Part shown: piece by piece, positions 11,830-20,717 of the stretch
Numbering within the stretch: position 1 is the stretch's first letter
Layout of the letters: every line of letters begins with the position of its first letter
DNA from: Saxidomus purpurata
Lineage: Eukaryota > Mollusca > Bivalvia > Venerida > Veneridae
Assembly (NCBI GenBank): GCA_022818135.1
Contig: JAFMSR010000002.1
Coordinates: 48,771,706-48,835,705, forward strand
DNA length: 64,000 bases
Direction: 5' to 3'
Notes under the pieces: model-generated
Told to the model about the DNA's origin: nothing
The model's input: the letters and a program-made list of their open reading frames with translations, nothing else
The model's database searches: none
Program-made: the position numbers and the translations under genes

Positions 11830-12475
11830 TTTAGTTTATTAAGAATTGAATATGTTAACATTCACGGCCATACTTTACTACTGCAAACACAGAGACATAC
11901 TATTAAATTGCAAAACATATCAAAGTTTGTCAGCCTGTAACTTTTTTATTATTTGAACGATTTTTATATAATTACATTTTTTATAAACTGCAGAGTGTAT
12001 ACTTTCATATGATATCTAATTCAATATGTTATTTTTATAAATAAAAGAAATAATAGGTACGGCCGTATTTTTACTGCTGCAAACACCGAGACATATTTAA
12101 TTGCAAAATGTATCAAAGTTTGTACTCCTGTAACTTTTTTGTTATTTGAACGATTTTTACATATTTACCATGTTTATAAACTGCAGAGTGTATACTTTCA
12201 TATGATACTACATATAATATGTTTTATTACGTATTTTAAGAAATAATAGGTACGGCCGTGGATTTCATTCATAAAAATGCAGTTAAATATTCCCGAAATA
12301 TTGACCGATATTGAATCTAAGTTTCTTTTAAGGTTTTACTCTTAAAATTATTTATTTTTACATATTCATAAAGTTCATAATTTCAGCTTTCATTTGATAC
12401 CAACTATTTAAAAATTCATCAAAAAATAAAGAAAATAAAGGGTACGGCCGTATTTTCCAATATTTTTTTTACTTG
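11830..12475. repeat. Degenerate tandem repeat of about 193 bp
   Basis: The mark cggcc in a context like aataggtacggccgta recurs at 11865, 12060, 12253 and 12445, so the steps are 195, 193 and 192 bp. The units share ctgcaaacaccgagacata, gtaacttttttgttatttga and actgcagagtgtatactttc. The last unit is strongly diverged. No coding frame spans the array. Confidence 0.7.
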
Positions 12476-12687
12476 TTTTATAGGATGGCCGGATAATACA
12501 CTTTACCTGAAAAAGCCATTATAGAGCGAGTGCGGTCAATCTAGCGGTTTAAAGTGTTGGAGAAATATTTTATTTTGTGCTCAATGCCAGTTATCCTAAA
12601 ATATACTGTCGCAGAGACCTGTTGCCGACGATATTTTGCATTCCGTTTACTTTTCTCATACGGGCTGCCATTAAACGATACGTGACT

Positions 12688-12758
12688 AATTTTGTACACT
12701 GCAATTTGATTGGTAGCTGGAACCAAACTCGACCAATCAAATTGCAGTTTACAAAATT
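12688..12758. repeat. Compact inverted repeat (27-bp arms, 17-bp loop)
   Basis: Arm 12688-12714 and the complement of 12732-12758 agree at 26 of 27 positions (core actgcaatttgattggt). The 17-base loop is agctggaaccaaactcg. RNA from either strand would form a stem-loop of pre-miRNA size. It may equally be a remnant foldback transposon. Confidence 0.75.
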
Positions 12759-12892
12759 GATTATTATATATACTATATATAGTATGAGATTTATTTTTTT
12801 GTTCCCATGTACCAGCCCCCTTTGTTTTAAACATAAGCTTGCTGGCATAATTCAGGCTTACAGTGTTAGAAATATGTGGACAAAAATTATTA

Positions 12893-12965
12893 TGGAGAAT
12901 CCGGGTATCGATTCCGGTACCTCTCACATGCTAAGCGAGCGCTCTACCACTTGAGCTAATTCCCC
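12893..12965 (-). tRNA. tRNA-Ala(AGC)-like sequence, probably a pseudogene
   Basis: A full 73-base cloverleaf can be read on the minus strand: acceptor GGGGAAT/ATTCTCC with the G3-U70 alanine identity pair, D arm GCTC/GAGC, anticodon arm CTCGC-TTAGCAT-GTGAG (anticodon AGC, one G-U pair), discriminator A. The T stem is CCGGA/CCCGG, so the normally invariant G53-C61 pair is A-C, which weakens the B box. I infer a degenerate copy. The CCGG-type T stem is shared with the copy at 17343-17415. Confidence 0.7.
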
Positions 12966-13164
12966 GATAGCATTTGCTGTCAACACACGAAAATATAGCA
13001 TAACAAGTATCATGATGGATATGATTATTAACCCAAACAAAAAAGATAAAGGGTTTAAAAATCAAAGTCAACTGCGAATTTAATAAAGGGGACACAAATT
13101 CCACTCTGATAAATTTTGTCTTCATACTATTCTTAATATAATAGCAAAGAAAGGTGAACTTTTA

Positions 13165-13540
13165 CCGCAGAAAAAAATCAAAGCACTGAAAGTGCTGACA
13201 ACAAGGAGTCCTCTGCAAAATTGGGCACAAGAGGGGTTTTCTTACAGACAATGAGTGATCATTTGTGTCAATTCTTCGAGAGCAGTACTTGATTTTAGTT
13301 ACTATCCGTTTATTTTTATCACAGAGCTGTAGTTCATTGATAACACATCATGTTGCATTTGTTTTGTTTTTTTTAAAAACATAGTTTTGCTTGAGACTTT
13401 TTGATGAAGTAAAATACAGTGCTTTTAAACTGTATATATCTGATTATTAACCAGCTTTGTTTATGAGACATCCTTCCTTCAGGAATACGTGACACGACCT
13501 ACTCAGCACTTTAAAGCTGCTCGCTCTCAGATATTTGTAA
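13165..13540 (+). repeat. Interspersed repeat family R1, copy 1
   Basis: Starts near the palindromic aaagcactgaaagtgctg and includes acaaggagtcctctgcaaa, atgagtgatcatttgtgtca and tagttcattgataacacatc, ending near ccagctttgtttatgagaca. Parts recur at 46125-46380 (same orientation) and 50845-50965 (5' and 3' pieces joined, partly inverted). No coding frame. Class unknown. Confidence 0.6.
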
Positions 13541-13804
13541 AATAAATAATGTTCTTCAAAATGTATACAATAATATATTTTATAGCAGTATACATTCTAG
13601 TCAATTATATCTGTACGCTACCAAATGATAAAGCGTCCGAAACGCTTTTAAAATTCCAGTATAAACATATAGTGTAGCCACGGACCTATATACACATGGA
13701 TAGGCAACTCTCGTATTTTCTTATACAAGTTAAAACTATTTGTCGCAGACTGCGAGACTTTAGCATCGATGAACAATATCCGTTAAACATACCAAATACA
13801 TGTA

Positions 13805-14085
13805 CTTTTTAAGTGGACGTTTATCTCATACAACAACAATATCCTATCAGAAATCATAAAAGAAAGCGTAGATCTACATTAACTTCAAAGTTTCAGCGGA
13901 TTTTTGAAAACATTTCATTAAAAAAACTAGAAGAAAATTTACAGAATTCAAACTAATATTTTTGTTGATTTTTCACTACCGCACCACATCGGCAGTCCGC
14001 GCCCCACAGTTTGATTTCATCACATTTTGTGTTGGTAAGGGGAGATAGCAACCCTTGTAAAAAGTCTATTAGCCTTACATTTAAA
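13805..14085 (+). repeat. Interspersed repeat family R2, copy 1
   Basis: Shares with 56565-56940 a succession of blocks: ttttaagtggacgtttatct, ataaaagaaagc, cgcaccacatcgg, tcatcacattttgtgttggt and gtctattagccttac. Identity is roughly 80 percent by eye. No coding frame or terminal repeats seen. Confidence 0.55.
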
Positions 14086-14682
14086 TTTACTTTAAGAAAT
14101 CCTTTGAAAAGCTAAATGTTAAACCCAGGCTTAATCTTAGAGCCTATACTACTTTGAAACCTAAGTAGGCTACACATTCACCATTCAGATTCTATGAATG
14201 GAAGCGTTGTGAATGAAATACGATTGTTTTGATCACGTGAGCGCAGATCTAAAGATAGACTGCATATTGATAACTTGTTTATGTATACATGTTTACGCCG
14301 TTCATCTTTTTAAAAAGAGATATTTCTTGTTAGTACTGGCTGATATCTGAGTGAGGGAGACACTTTATAAAGTTTGTATTTCTAGTTGCTGTATTGCAGA
14401 ATGAGTTTACACAGTCGATGACATGTAAACGCTAACCGTATGCAGTGTAGGATCAGTGTGCATTGCTGCCTGATTGTGTAGTAATTTAAAAATTCTGAAT
14501 TTTGCCTACATTAGTGTTACAATGATTTAAAGCATTTACACGTATATTTGGAAACGGAAATGGCTTTTAATTAATTTTTAAGTCGAGATCGCAAACACGA
14601 TCCCCGCGCGTTCAGCTAAAGTCGATCTACGTTGTAGGCGAAAGGAGAAACCTATGGCTGTTCAAATTGTCAGGGTTTGTGG

Positions 14683-14829
14683 GGGATATTCGTTTGACGC
14701 ATGCCGGCGTACGCCGCTCTATTCGTTTCTAACAGCCAGGATGAATTCGGCGCATTTTGAGAAATGAGGTTTCGATATACCGGCGTATCCCGGCTTACGC
14801 CGCATCCTGCGTCAAACGAATAGACCCTT
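14683..14829. mobile_element. Small foldback MITE
   Basis: Left end gggggatattcgtttgacgc and right end gcgtcaaacgaatagaccc are inverted copies. Inside, ccggcgtacgcc and ggcttacgccgc extend the pairing. Total length is about 147 bp, GC-richer than its surroundings, non-coding. A target-site duplication is not clear. Confidence 0.6.
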
Positions 14830-14860
14830 CGCTGAGTCGTTTTCAAAATTGGCTACTAAA

Positions 14861-14886
14861 ACAAGGAGTCACGTGACTCCTTGTTA
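14861..14886. repeat. Perfect 26-bp palindrome around CACGTG
   Basis: The sequence reads the same on both strands over 26 bases: outer arms AACAAGGAGT and the core CACGTG, an E-box. It can form a cruciform or bind a symmetric dimer. ACAAGGAGT also begins a block in repeat family R1 (13200), so it may be a foldback remnant. Confidence 0.8.
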
Positions 14887-14899
14887 AAAACAGAAGAAA

Positions 14900-14962
14900 A
14901 ATAGGGTTTGAAACTCTATTAGAAGGCCATCGGCTTGTCCACTACACCACGGAGACTGATTA
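14900..14962 (-). repeat. Partial tRNA-like (Arg-type) fragment
   Basis: On the minus strand ctccgtggtgtagtggac (A-box-like) is followed by a stretch around ggccttctaatag that could be an anticodon arm with TCT. The T arm does not fold, so this is a tRNA or SINE-head remnant, not a gene. Confidence 0.35.
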
Positions 14963-15094
14963 AAATGGTGAGTGGAAAAATAAGGTTATATTATACTGTA
15001 TATAAAGGATAAGTCGTTTTTGTAACTTTGTGCGCATTTTCTTTCTCCAAATTGATTTACAGTTTACTCAATTGTTATGTTCGTCCATCCTTAC

Positions 15095-15225
15095 ATGTTT
15101 TCGTGTTCGGGCTGTAACTTTGTCATGCATTGAAGGATTTTAAGATAACTTGGCGCAATACCCACGTCCCTACCTCAAAGGTCAAGGTCACAGTTAGAGT
15201 TTGAAAGTAATACATTTAAGGGAAC
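15095..15225 (+). repeat. Interspersed family F, partial unit
   Basis: Contains gggctgtaactttgtcatgc, acctcaaaggtcaaggtcac and gagtttgaaagtaata. The same phrases occur at 16215-16510 and, inverted, twice at 62466-62930, so this is a dispersed family. Non-coding. Confidence 0.6.
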
Positions 15226-15229
15226 TTCT

Positions 15230-16200
15230 AACGCAACCTTTCAATATTTTTGAATATCATAGAAACTATACAGATATCTTAACCAAATTTTCACAACATA
15301 TGGACTGTTGTATTGAGCCGCTAGTGAATAATACATTATTTGGTGGTTGCGTAGGTATCAATTTACCGCACGTGTACTGTACGCTTCCCCGCAAAAATGA
15401 ACAACACATTTCACAAGTTTAAAATCAATATTTTAATCTGTTATTCCATCTCTACATTGTTTAACAATAGCTAATTCATAAAATATTAAAAAATAAAATC
15501 ACAAACTCAAATTCCTTTAAACAACGGCAACAATATCACAAAGCGCAAACCAAAGAAGCTGCAAAAAACCTCACATACAATTAGACCAACAATTTGAGCC
15601 CTTTGTTGTATGGATATTCTAGCTATTTTCCTAACTCAAATTTCAATATGTATAAATTGGAGATTAAATTAATTATAATAACCTGTGTTAGTGGTAGCGA
15701 TCATCCACAGGTTCAACGTTCAGAATGGTTTAATTTTCGGACAGTTTAGGAAGTGTCATAACAGCATAACGGTACCCTTAACAAGCATAATCCGGCGCTC
15801 CAATTATTGGTTATTGTCTTCCCAGCAACATCGTTTTCGAAAACATGTACAATATGGTCACCTTATCGGGTATTCAGTCAATGTAGAATGAAAAATTTAA
15901 GTCCGAGAAAAAATTTAATGTGACCGCACAAAAGGCCCAGTAGCAGTGACTTTTATACGTGCATTCCGTCCAATTACATTGCGAAAACGGCAAATTTTGC
16001 GTCTTTGGGTTTTGGAGGTTATCATCTTTGAGCGATTATAGTTTAATAACTGATTGGTCGTTTGCAATAAAAAATGTACAAAATTTGTCTAATATACTAT
16101 TTATTATTCGTGTGAAGTTTCAAGTAAATTCTTACAGTGGTTTTCAAAATAATGAATAAAGACTAAAGGTAGCGTTAGAATAAGTGTAGAATCCTGTATA
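15230..16200. other. No feature seen
   Basis: AT-rich unique sequence. Short open frames at 15201, 15685 and 15959 have no recognisable motif or splice context. Confidence 0.35.
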
Positions 16201-16214
16201 CTACTATATGCATA

Positions 16215-16510
16215 AATTCGTGCCCGAACTGTAACTTTGTCATGCATTGAGGGATTTGAAATAACTTGGCACAAATGTTCACCACATCAAGATGATGTGT
16301 CGCGTGCAAGAATCACGACCCTACCTCAAAAGACAAGATCAAACGTAGAGTTTAAATGTAATGGAATACTGTATGCATGGTAACTCTGCCATGCATGGAA
16401 GGATTTTTTTAATTACATGGCACAATTGTTGAGCACATGGAGAGGACACATACTTTAAGACAGTTCTTTCGAGGACATTCTTCACTAATGAGGGTCAGCT
16501 CTTGTTGATA
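16215..16510 (+). repeat. Interspersed family F, second partial unit
   Basis: Diverged copy of the family F unit, with gtaactttgtcatgcattga, ataacttggcacaaatgttc and a second start at ggtaactctgccatgcatgg, so about one and a half tandem units are present. Confidence 0.55.
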
Positions 16511-16989
16511 TTTGTTTTATAAAAGCAGAACCTTTTGTAGGTGAGAGTTTAACTTCAAAGCGTCATTTTTAGAAACAGACAAAAACTGATCGCTCCTTCC
16601 ACGAGCATTCAATGTAGACGCGACACAAGTCATCGTACTTGTATCGATATAGACTGAATTTGTATTGTGTTGATGTTTAAAAGTTTTCAATCCATGAATT
16701 TACTTGTGCGCTGATGTTTATTTCAAACCGAAAGTTGCTATTGCATACCGAAAGTTATTTCAATCGGATAATAAAACTCTTCGGCCAGAAACATGTCAAA
16801 ATGTCATAACTTTGGACTAGTTTGCAAAATGGTTAATGGTGCCATTTGCAAAAATTAAGGTAGACAAATCGTAATTACCTAAATTAGGAAGACCAGAGCA
16901 CTAGTCACCTTAGTCTGTGTTTTGTGACGAATCTGTAGGTCTCCATGTTTTTAGTTCTTGTCTTATTTTACATTTTATAACATAATGAT

Positions 16990-17510
16990 GAATGAAATAT
17001 ATGATTGAAGAATTAGAAAAAGGAACAAACCTAGTATAACATGATAAATTTCTACGTTGAACTGATTATTCTTAAGAAACTAAAAACGCAGCTTATTCGG
17101 AATACCGAATGTGATGTTTTAGTGCACTAAGTGAAACGTAAGTATTCCAGTTTCATGCGTTTGCAATCCAAATAGCAATAAATTCAGAGTCCATTTTACA
17201 AATCTGTTTCTTTAGGGAAAGGGTACCCATGCACATCTGTTCCAATTCTGATTTTCATTTTCTGTGTTTTAAATTACAATAAATGCACTAAAACAAGTTA
17301 GAATCATTCCGACCTGGGGATATTCTGAGTACAGTACATATCGGGGAATAAGCTCAAGTGGTAGAGCGCTCGCTTTGCATGTAAGAAGTACCGGGATCGA
17401 TACCCGGATTCTCCAAAGAGATGTTTTGTAATCCTCAAGTTTACGAAGAGATTGACAGACTGAACTACTTACGTTGAACTATTGTTTGAAACACACATCG
17501 ATGTGTATAT
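16990..17510 (+). repeat. Diverged duplication, copy 1
   Basis: Shares blocks with 18090-18335: a stretch around ctacgttgaact, ttcttaagaaa, tattcggaatac and, at the far end, gtttgaaacacac. The tRNA-Ala-like sequence at 17343-17415 lies between the shared blocks and is absent from the other copy. Function unknown. Confidence 0.4.
17343..17415 (+). tRNA. tRNA-Ala(UGC)-like sequence, probably a pseudogene
   Basis: A full 73-base cloverleaf: acceptor GGGGAAT/ATTCTCC with G3-U70, D arm GCTC/GAGC, anticodon arm CTCGC-TTTGCAT-GTAAG (anticodon TGC), perfect T stem CCGGG/CCCGG with loop ATCGATA, discriminator A. Two faults: position 8 is A instead of the near-universal U, and the anticodon stem has a C-A mismatch. 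Both promoter boxes look usable, so transcription is possible. I infer a decaying copy of a dispersed tRNA-Ala family. Confidence 0.7.
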
Positions 17511-18089
17511 ATGTACGCCTTTCTGTTTTATTTGCCCGCTGATATGCAAGTATAAATAGTTTTCTTTATTAATCTTTGTAATACATTTTTGTATAAGTAA
17601 AGTTCTTGCATACATCTATATAATCATATTTCTATTAATATACACGGATAGTGAAAAAAGTATTACGAGTGTACGTTCATTTCAAAATAGTACGTTTACA
17701 GTTATTTCAAAATACACCTAGAATAGAGGACTTTTCATAATCGAATTCTCATTTATGGTGTATTACTTTCACCGGAGAATTACACGGGTGGTTAACTCTC
17801 CCCACCACCACAAAATGTGGTGAAAGGAAACTGTGGGATGTGCACTTACGAGGTGGTGGGGTTCTACAAAATAAACGAGAAATCATGGTGAGTATGAGTC
17901 TTGAAAACTTTCTATTAAATTATTTAATTGAAGAACTTTCAAAAATCGGGCAATGTAGTTACTAGTAGAAATGTTAAACTGCTGTTTGCATGAAATGTCG
18001 AAACAAAATACCAAAAATTGTAGTCTCTAGAACGTATATAAGTTGGTGACAATCTCGATTTTCAGAAACCAAAGTTTAACTTTCCTTAT

Positions 18090-18335
18090 GATGAATGAAT
18101 TATATATTTTTGAAGACTAAGACAAAGGAACTAACCTTCATATATGAAAGTATACCAAAATACATGCCTACGTTGAACAGATACTTCTTAAGAAATTTAA
18201 AATGCCACATATTCGGAATACTGAATGTGGTACCGAGATATTTTGTAAACCACAAATTTACGAAGATGCAGTCAGAGAGTGGATGCCTGAATTACGTCAA
18301 ACTAATGTTTGAAACACACGTCGACCAGAAACAAG
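18090..18335 (+). repeat. Diverged duplication, copy 2
   Basis: Second copy of the segment at 16990-17510, without the tRNA-like insert. It is open in one frame for 82 codons, but the equivalent part of copy 1 is not, so coding is unlikely. Confidence 0.4.
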
Positions 18336-18499
18336 AAATTTAAAGAAAAGACATGTAAAACCAGCACGATATGTCTGTAACAACTATGACTTACCTAAAA
18401 CTGACAAACACTTGAGCAAAGACGCAAACAATTATCATTGACAACTCTTATTTTACAAAATTGTAAATTCAAAGATTCAGGCGTTATGTCAAAGAGGGA

Positions 18500-18710
18500 A
18501 GCCTGCTGCCATGGAGCGCCATCTGATATTCAAAGATGGTGTCCGTTCAGGACCCCTGTCCCAAACAGCAAGTTTTACCGCTAAACCCATCTCTTCAAAA
18601 GGCAGTGGTAACGACTGAAACAGTCTGTAATAAATGCTGGAAATAAGGATTTCAGTAAGGGAGATTTGTCAATCAACATGTCAGAATATCGTGCTGAAGT
18701 AACTACTTCA
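18500..18710 (+). repeat. Interspersed repeat shared with 22220-22420
   Basis: Both places contain a block like gttcaggacccctgtcc, followed by aaacagca, ccatctcttcaaa, ggcagtggtaa and gatttgtcaatcaacat in the same order. Diverged, non-coding, class unknown. Confidence 0.45.
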
Positions 18711-18734
18711 ATAAGTTGAATTATTTATTGTGCA

Positions 18735-18768
18735 CGCTCTCTCTCTCTCTCTCTCTCTGTCTCTGTTA
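18735..18768. repeat. (CT)n microsatellite
   Basis: Run of CT dinucleotides interrupted once by tgt. Confidence 0.95.
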
Positions 18769-19299
18769 AAATGATGTTGCAGCTGGTATAATCATTTAAA
18801 TTGTTAACAAATAATTTAAAGTGTGTTGAAAAGAATGTTGATATATATAGTCTTATCAAACGTGCGTTTGCTGACCCGTTATCATGATTAGGACGCAGCA
18901 ATTATCGACAAGGAACTTTTTTTTCAATTTTTAATTCAACAGTCTCGAACCCAATATGATCTGAACTCCTATTTCCCTAGAAATATACGGGTCTACATTA
19001 TTTGGAATGACCTTCCCTACTCAGTACAGTCCAGCCCCACCTCAATATTTTTGCTGCGAGGCTGGTCTCTGTACCTCCTCTTCAGATCCCCTTTCACTCT
19101 CTTTTTTTAACCTAAGTGTAGTAGCTATTCTATCTTGGCACCCAATAAGTTAACTCATTTTTAACACCTCTTCCTCGTAATAATCGGCATTAAATTGATG
19201 GGAGAAGAAAGTGGCTAGGTATTAGCTCTGTAATATTATCATTTTATCATTAAAGGCAAAATCAACAATTTGCTCAGTGATTAATCGTACAAACATTAG

Positions 19300-19790
19300 T
19301 CAGACCACAAAATTAGAATATGCATCATCTGTATGGTCTCCATTCACACGCTGGAGATGGTCCAGCGACGCACAATCAGATGGGTAAACAATGATTAGGC
19401 CAACTCTAGACATACAAGTGTGACAGACCTGCAGAACACCCTTGGCTGGAGCACCCTTGAGAACATGCGTCGAGCCTCCAGATTGCTTATGTTTTATAAA
19501 ATATACTACAATCTTGTATTATTCTCCCTCCCCAGTTACCTAGAAGTTTCAAACAGGTTAACAAGACATATATTATGCTGCCCTTTAGTCTCCGCCAAAC
19601 CCATGCAAACTCGGACTTCTTTCAGTACTCGTTTTCCCCCATCCCGTGGAATAGGTGACCCACACATATTGCGATCCTGCCTGATCTTGAATTATTCAAG
19701 CAGGCAGCGGCCCAGCTCAGTACGATTAATCGTACAACAGTTGCTTCTAAACCTTTTAAAGAAGACGAAGAAGCTTTTATTTTGACTTAA
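19300..19790 (+). pseudogene. LINE reverse transcriptase C-terminal fragment
   Basis: Reads LEYASSVWSPFT, then after a frameshift LEMVQRRTIRW, then TDLQNTLGWSTLE and RRASRLLMFYKIYYNL. This order (LEYAS.VW, LEMVQRRA.RWV, L.W..LE.RR...L.M.YKI) is the hallmark of the segment after the RT domain in many animal non-LTR elements. The family differs from the LINE at 5685-6695. The RT catalytic region is absent and frames are broken, so it is dead. Confidence 0.85.
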
Positions 19791-20140
19791 ACTATACAGT
19801 TTCTCGTCATAACATAACTTATAAATACAGAGTACAAAGATCAAATCAGTATTAAATTTACAAAACATACAATTTTAAATACATGAGGGAGGATCATCAT
19901 CTACTTATTCAGTTTTTTAAAAATATTCTTTTACTATTTTTAACAGTGTTGACCATCTTGATTCTCCTAACTGTAAGAACTATCTTGCAGTTGTCCTATT
20001 TTATCTTTTATTAACACCCGGCGTGCACCCTGTCCATTTACTCGTGAGATGTGTGAGGCAGTATGACAAGATAGATTTATCTCGCTTTTTTCAACTACAT
20101 CCTAGTTTGGCTCCACCACAAAAAATGTTACACGTATATA
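19790..20140. other. No feature seen
   Basis: AT-rich DNA between the LINE remnant and the RCAN upstream region. Confidence 0.35.
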
Positions 20141-20144
20141 TTTC

Positions 20145-20477
20145 ATCGCGTTGACGTAGGAAAACACTATAAATAGAATTATATTGATAGATAATCAGCA
20201 TAAATTACTTGTTTAAAAAATTAAATACACATTAGTTTGCTTTGACGTAAGGGAATACCCTCCTGTGAGAATTGTGACGTCATAAGTAGCTAATTATAGT
20301 AATGTATGAGATTCACCTGAGCATCAGTCAGCCGAGCGTGTCACCAAAAGTAAACACAGCGATATCTTTAATATCGGACCCTTAAATCTACACAAATGTT
20401 GATCTTTTAAATAAGTCGATAGATTATATATATTCAGTATTTTTATTTTACTTGTTAATGTTATTTTCTTCCAAATT
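20145..20477 (+). promoter_or_regulatory. Putative RCAN promoter with CRE-like sites
   Basis: A perfect palindromic CRE, TGACGTCA, lies at 20275-20282, about 225 bases before the likely start codon. Half-type sites TGACGTAA (about 20242) and TGACGTAG (about 20152) precede it; the latter runs into GGAAAAC, an NFAT-core-like motif. CREB- and NFAT-driven feedback on RCAN genes is known in vertebrates. Its presence here is inference. No TATA box at a fixed distance is evident and the transcription start is not placed. Confidence 0.4.
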
Positions 20478-20507
20478 ATGAGAGGGAGATATTATCGAGA
20501 AAACAAT

Positions 20508-20717
20508 ATGGCGGAAAGCATGGAAAATGATCAAGACTTAGATGATTTGGATATGGAGGCAGATTCGGATAGTGGTGCAATGGAAATCGAAGCAGAAGAT
20601 ACGCCTGGTGCTAATGAACTAGAGAGATTAATGATGGAAACAGACATTTCAGACTTTCCAAAAATTCTTATTGTTACAAATGTTGACATCTGTGTTTTTG
20701 ATAATGACAATTCAAAG
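20508..20717 (+). CDS. RCAN: RCAN coding exon 1
   Basis: 70 codons from the preferred ATG (80 from the ATG at 20478). Rich in Asp and Glu, ending in DNDNSK at a strong donor AAG|GTGAGA, phase 0. Confidence 0.85.

Noticed and set aside
12577..12954. Overlapping frames of 85-128 codons on both strands
   Set aside because: They read through the hairpin at 12688-12758 and the tRNA-Ala-like sequence; no protein features.
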